From assembly GCF_019970045.1 (NCBI RefSeq), contig NZ_JAHXYI010000005.1, positions 186,001 to 250,000 of the forward strand: a stretch of 64,000 nt of DNA, in the 5' to 3' direction. Below are positions 63,712-64,000 of the stretch, piece by piece (positions within the stretch are counted from its first letter, which is position 1; every line of letters starts with the position of its first letter). The DNA is from Chryseobacterium sp. GVT01B (GTDB lineage: Bacteria; Bacteroidota; Bacteroidia; Flavobacteriales; Weeksellaceae). The notes beneath the pieces were generated by a model. That model worked only from the letters and a program-made list of their open reading frames with translations. It was not told the DNA's origin and searched no databases. Both the position numbers and the translations under genes were made by a program.

Positions 63712-64000
63712 TTAGAATTTGAAAATGAATTTCATATCAACATTAAAATTGAAACCCAAATTGGTGCCTTGCCGATTGGAATGATAATCAAAAGGAAGAC
63801 CATCTACAGGAGCATAATCTTCTGCCTTTCCTGTCATATTAGTATAAGAAACATTTTTTTGTCTGATACCAAAGCCAATTTTAGGCATAAAGCCAAACCA
63901 GGAAGACTCTTTATGAAGCAAAATGCTGTAGTTGATATTTAATCCATCTTTGGTTCTTTTATAATCTGCTGAACTAAAGGAATAATAAACATCATTTTCG
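63712..64000 (-). CDS. Outer-membrane protein, C-terminal part (cut by window edge)
   Basis: The frame is open from the window edge to the stop at 63712-63714 and encodes about 95 residues ending NFNVDMKFIFKF. The strands alternate hydrophobic and polar residues, with many aromatic ones, and the protein ends in Phe, which is the beta-barrel signal recognised by BAM. No name can be given from the fragment. The start lies beyond the window. Confidence 0.65.
   Translation of the reverse strand, partial: ENDVYYSFSSADYKRTKDGLNINYSILLHKESSWFGFMPKIGFGIRQKNVSYTNMTGKAEDYAPVDGLPFDYHSNRQGTNLGFNFNVDMKFIFKF

Overview
This 64-kb AT-rich window looks like the chromosome of a Chryseobacterium-type flavobacterium (Bacteroidota). 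The clues are a protein-glutaminase almost identical in architecture to the Chryseobacterium proteolyticum enzyme, type IX secretion (T9SS) genes and cargo, gldF/gldG, TAnnTTTG-type promoters, lipoproteins with short Cys lipoboxes, and a 6S-like RNA beside zapA. No tRNA, rRNA, CRISPR array, phage or insertion sequence was recognised. The right-hand and left-hand genes are cut by the window edges.

Layout. 1-5 kb: partial MFS transporter, RNase Y, 6S-like RNA, zapA with a coiled-coil partner, porT, ubiE/menG. 5-13 kb: KAS III-like enzyme, metallophosphoesterase, degenerate deacetylase, threonine dehydrogenase, gamma-glutamyltransferase and a dicarboxylate symporter; the last four lie between two inverted copies of a non-coding repeat. 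13-21 kb: lipid kinase, DUF3298 lipoprotein, and three tandem DUF3857/transglutaminase-like paralogs plus the debris of a fourth. 21-30 kb: gyrB, cydAB, ClbS-like protein, lysS, rlmF, cytochrome c. 31.6-40.4 kb: a trp operon (E-G-D-C-F-x-x-B-A) behind a Trp-rich leader peptide and attenuator, followed by lipB. 40.9-42.2 kb: protein-glutaminase and a stand-alone lipoprotein resembling its propeptide. 42-45 kb: SDR, and a nitroreductase-ohrR-ohr peroxide operon with a visible OhrR-type operator. 45-57 kb: exported deformylase-like protein, ChaN-like lipoprotein, and a haem uptake locus (TonB receptor, HmuY, HmuTUV, a methyltransferase, HmuS) divergent from two T9SS-secreted proteins, one of them an HmuY-like putative haemophore; a nearly identical 55-bp control segment precedes both secreted-protein genes. 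57-64 kb: monooxygenase, TauE/SafE exporter, Rrf2 regulator, two uncharacterised proteins, gldG/gldF, HemJ-like protein and a partial outer-membrane protein.

The most interesting items are (i) the protein-glutaminase/propeptide-like pair, (ii) the duplicated control segment that appears to tie T9SS-secreted haemophore production to cell-envelope haem uptake, (iii) the complete attenuator of the trp operon, (iv) heptanucleotide repeats that fill the trpE-trpG gap and have been absorbed into trpF, and (v) an exported deformylase with a changed metal ligand. All functional calls are from reading the sequence; no database search was run.
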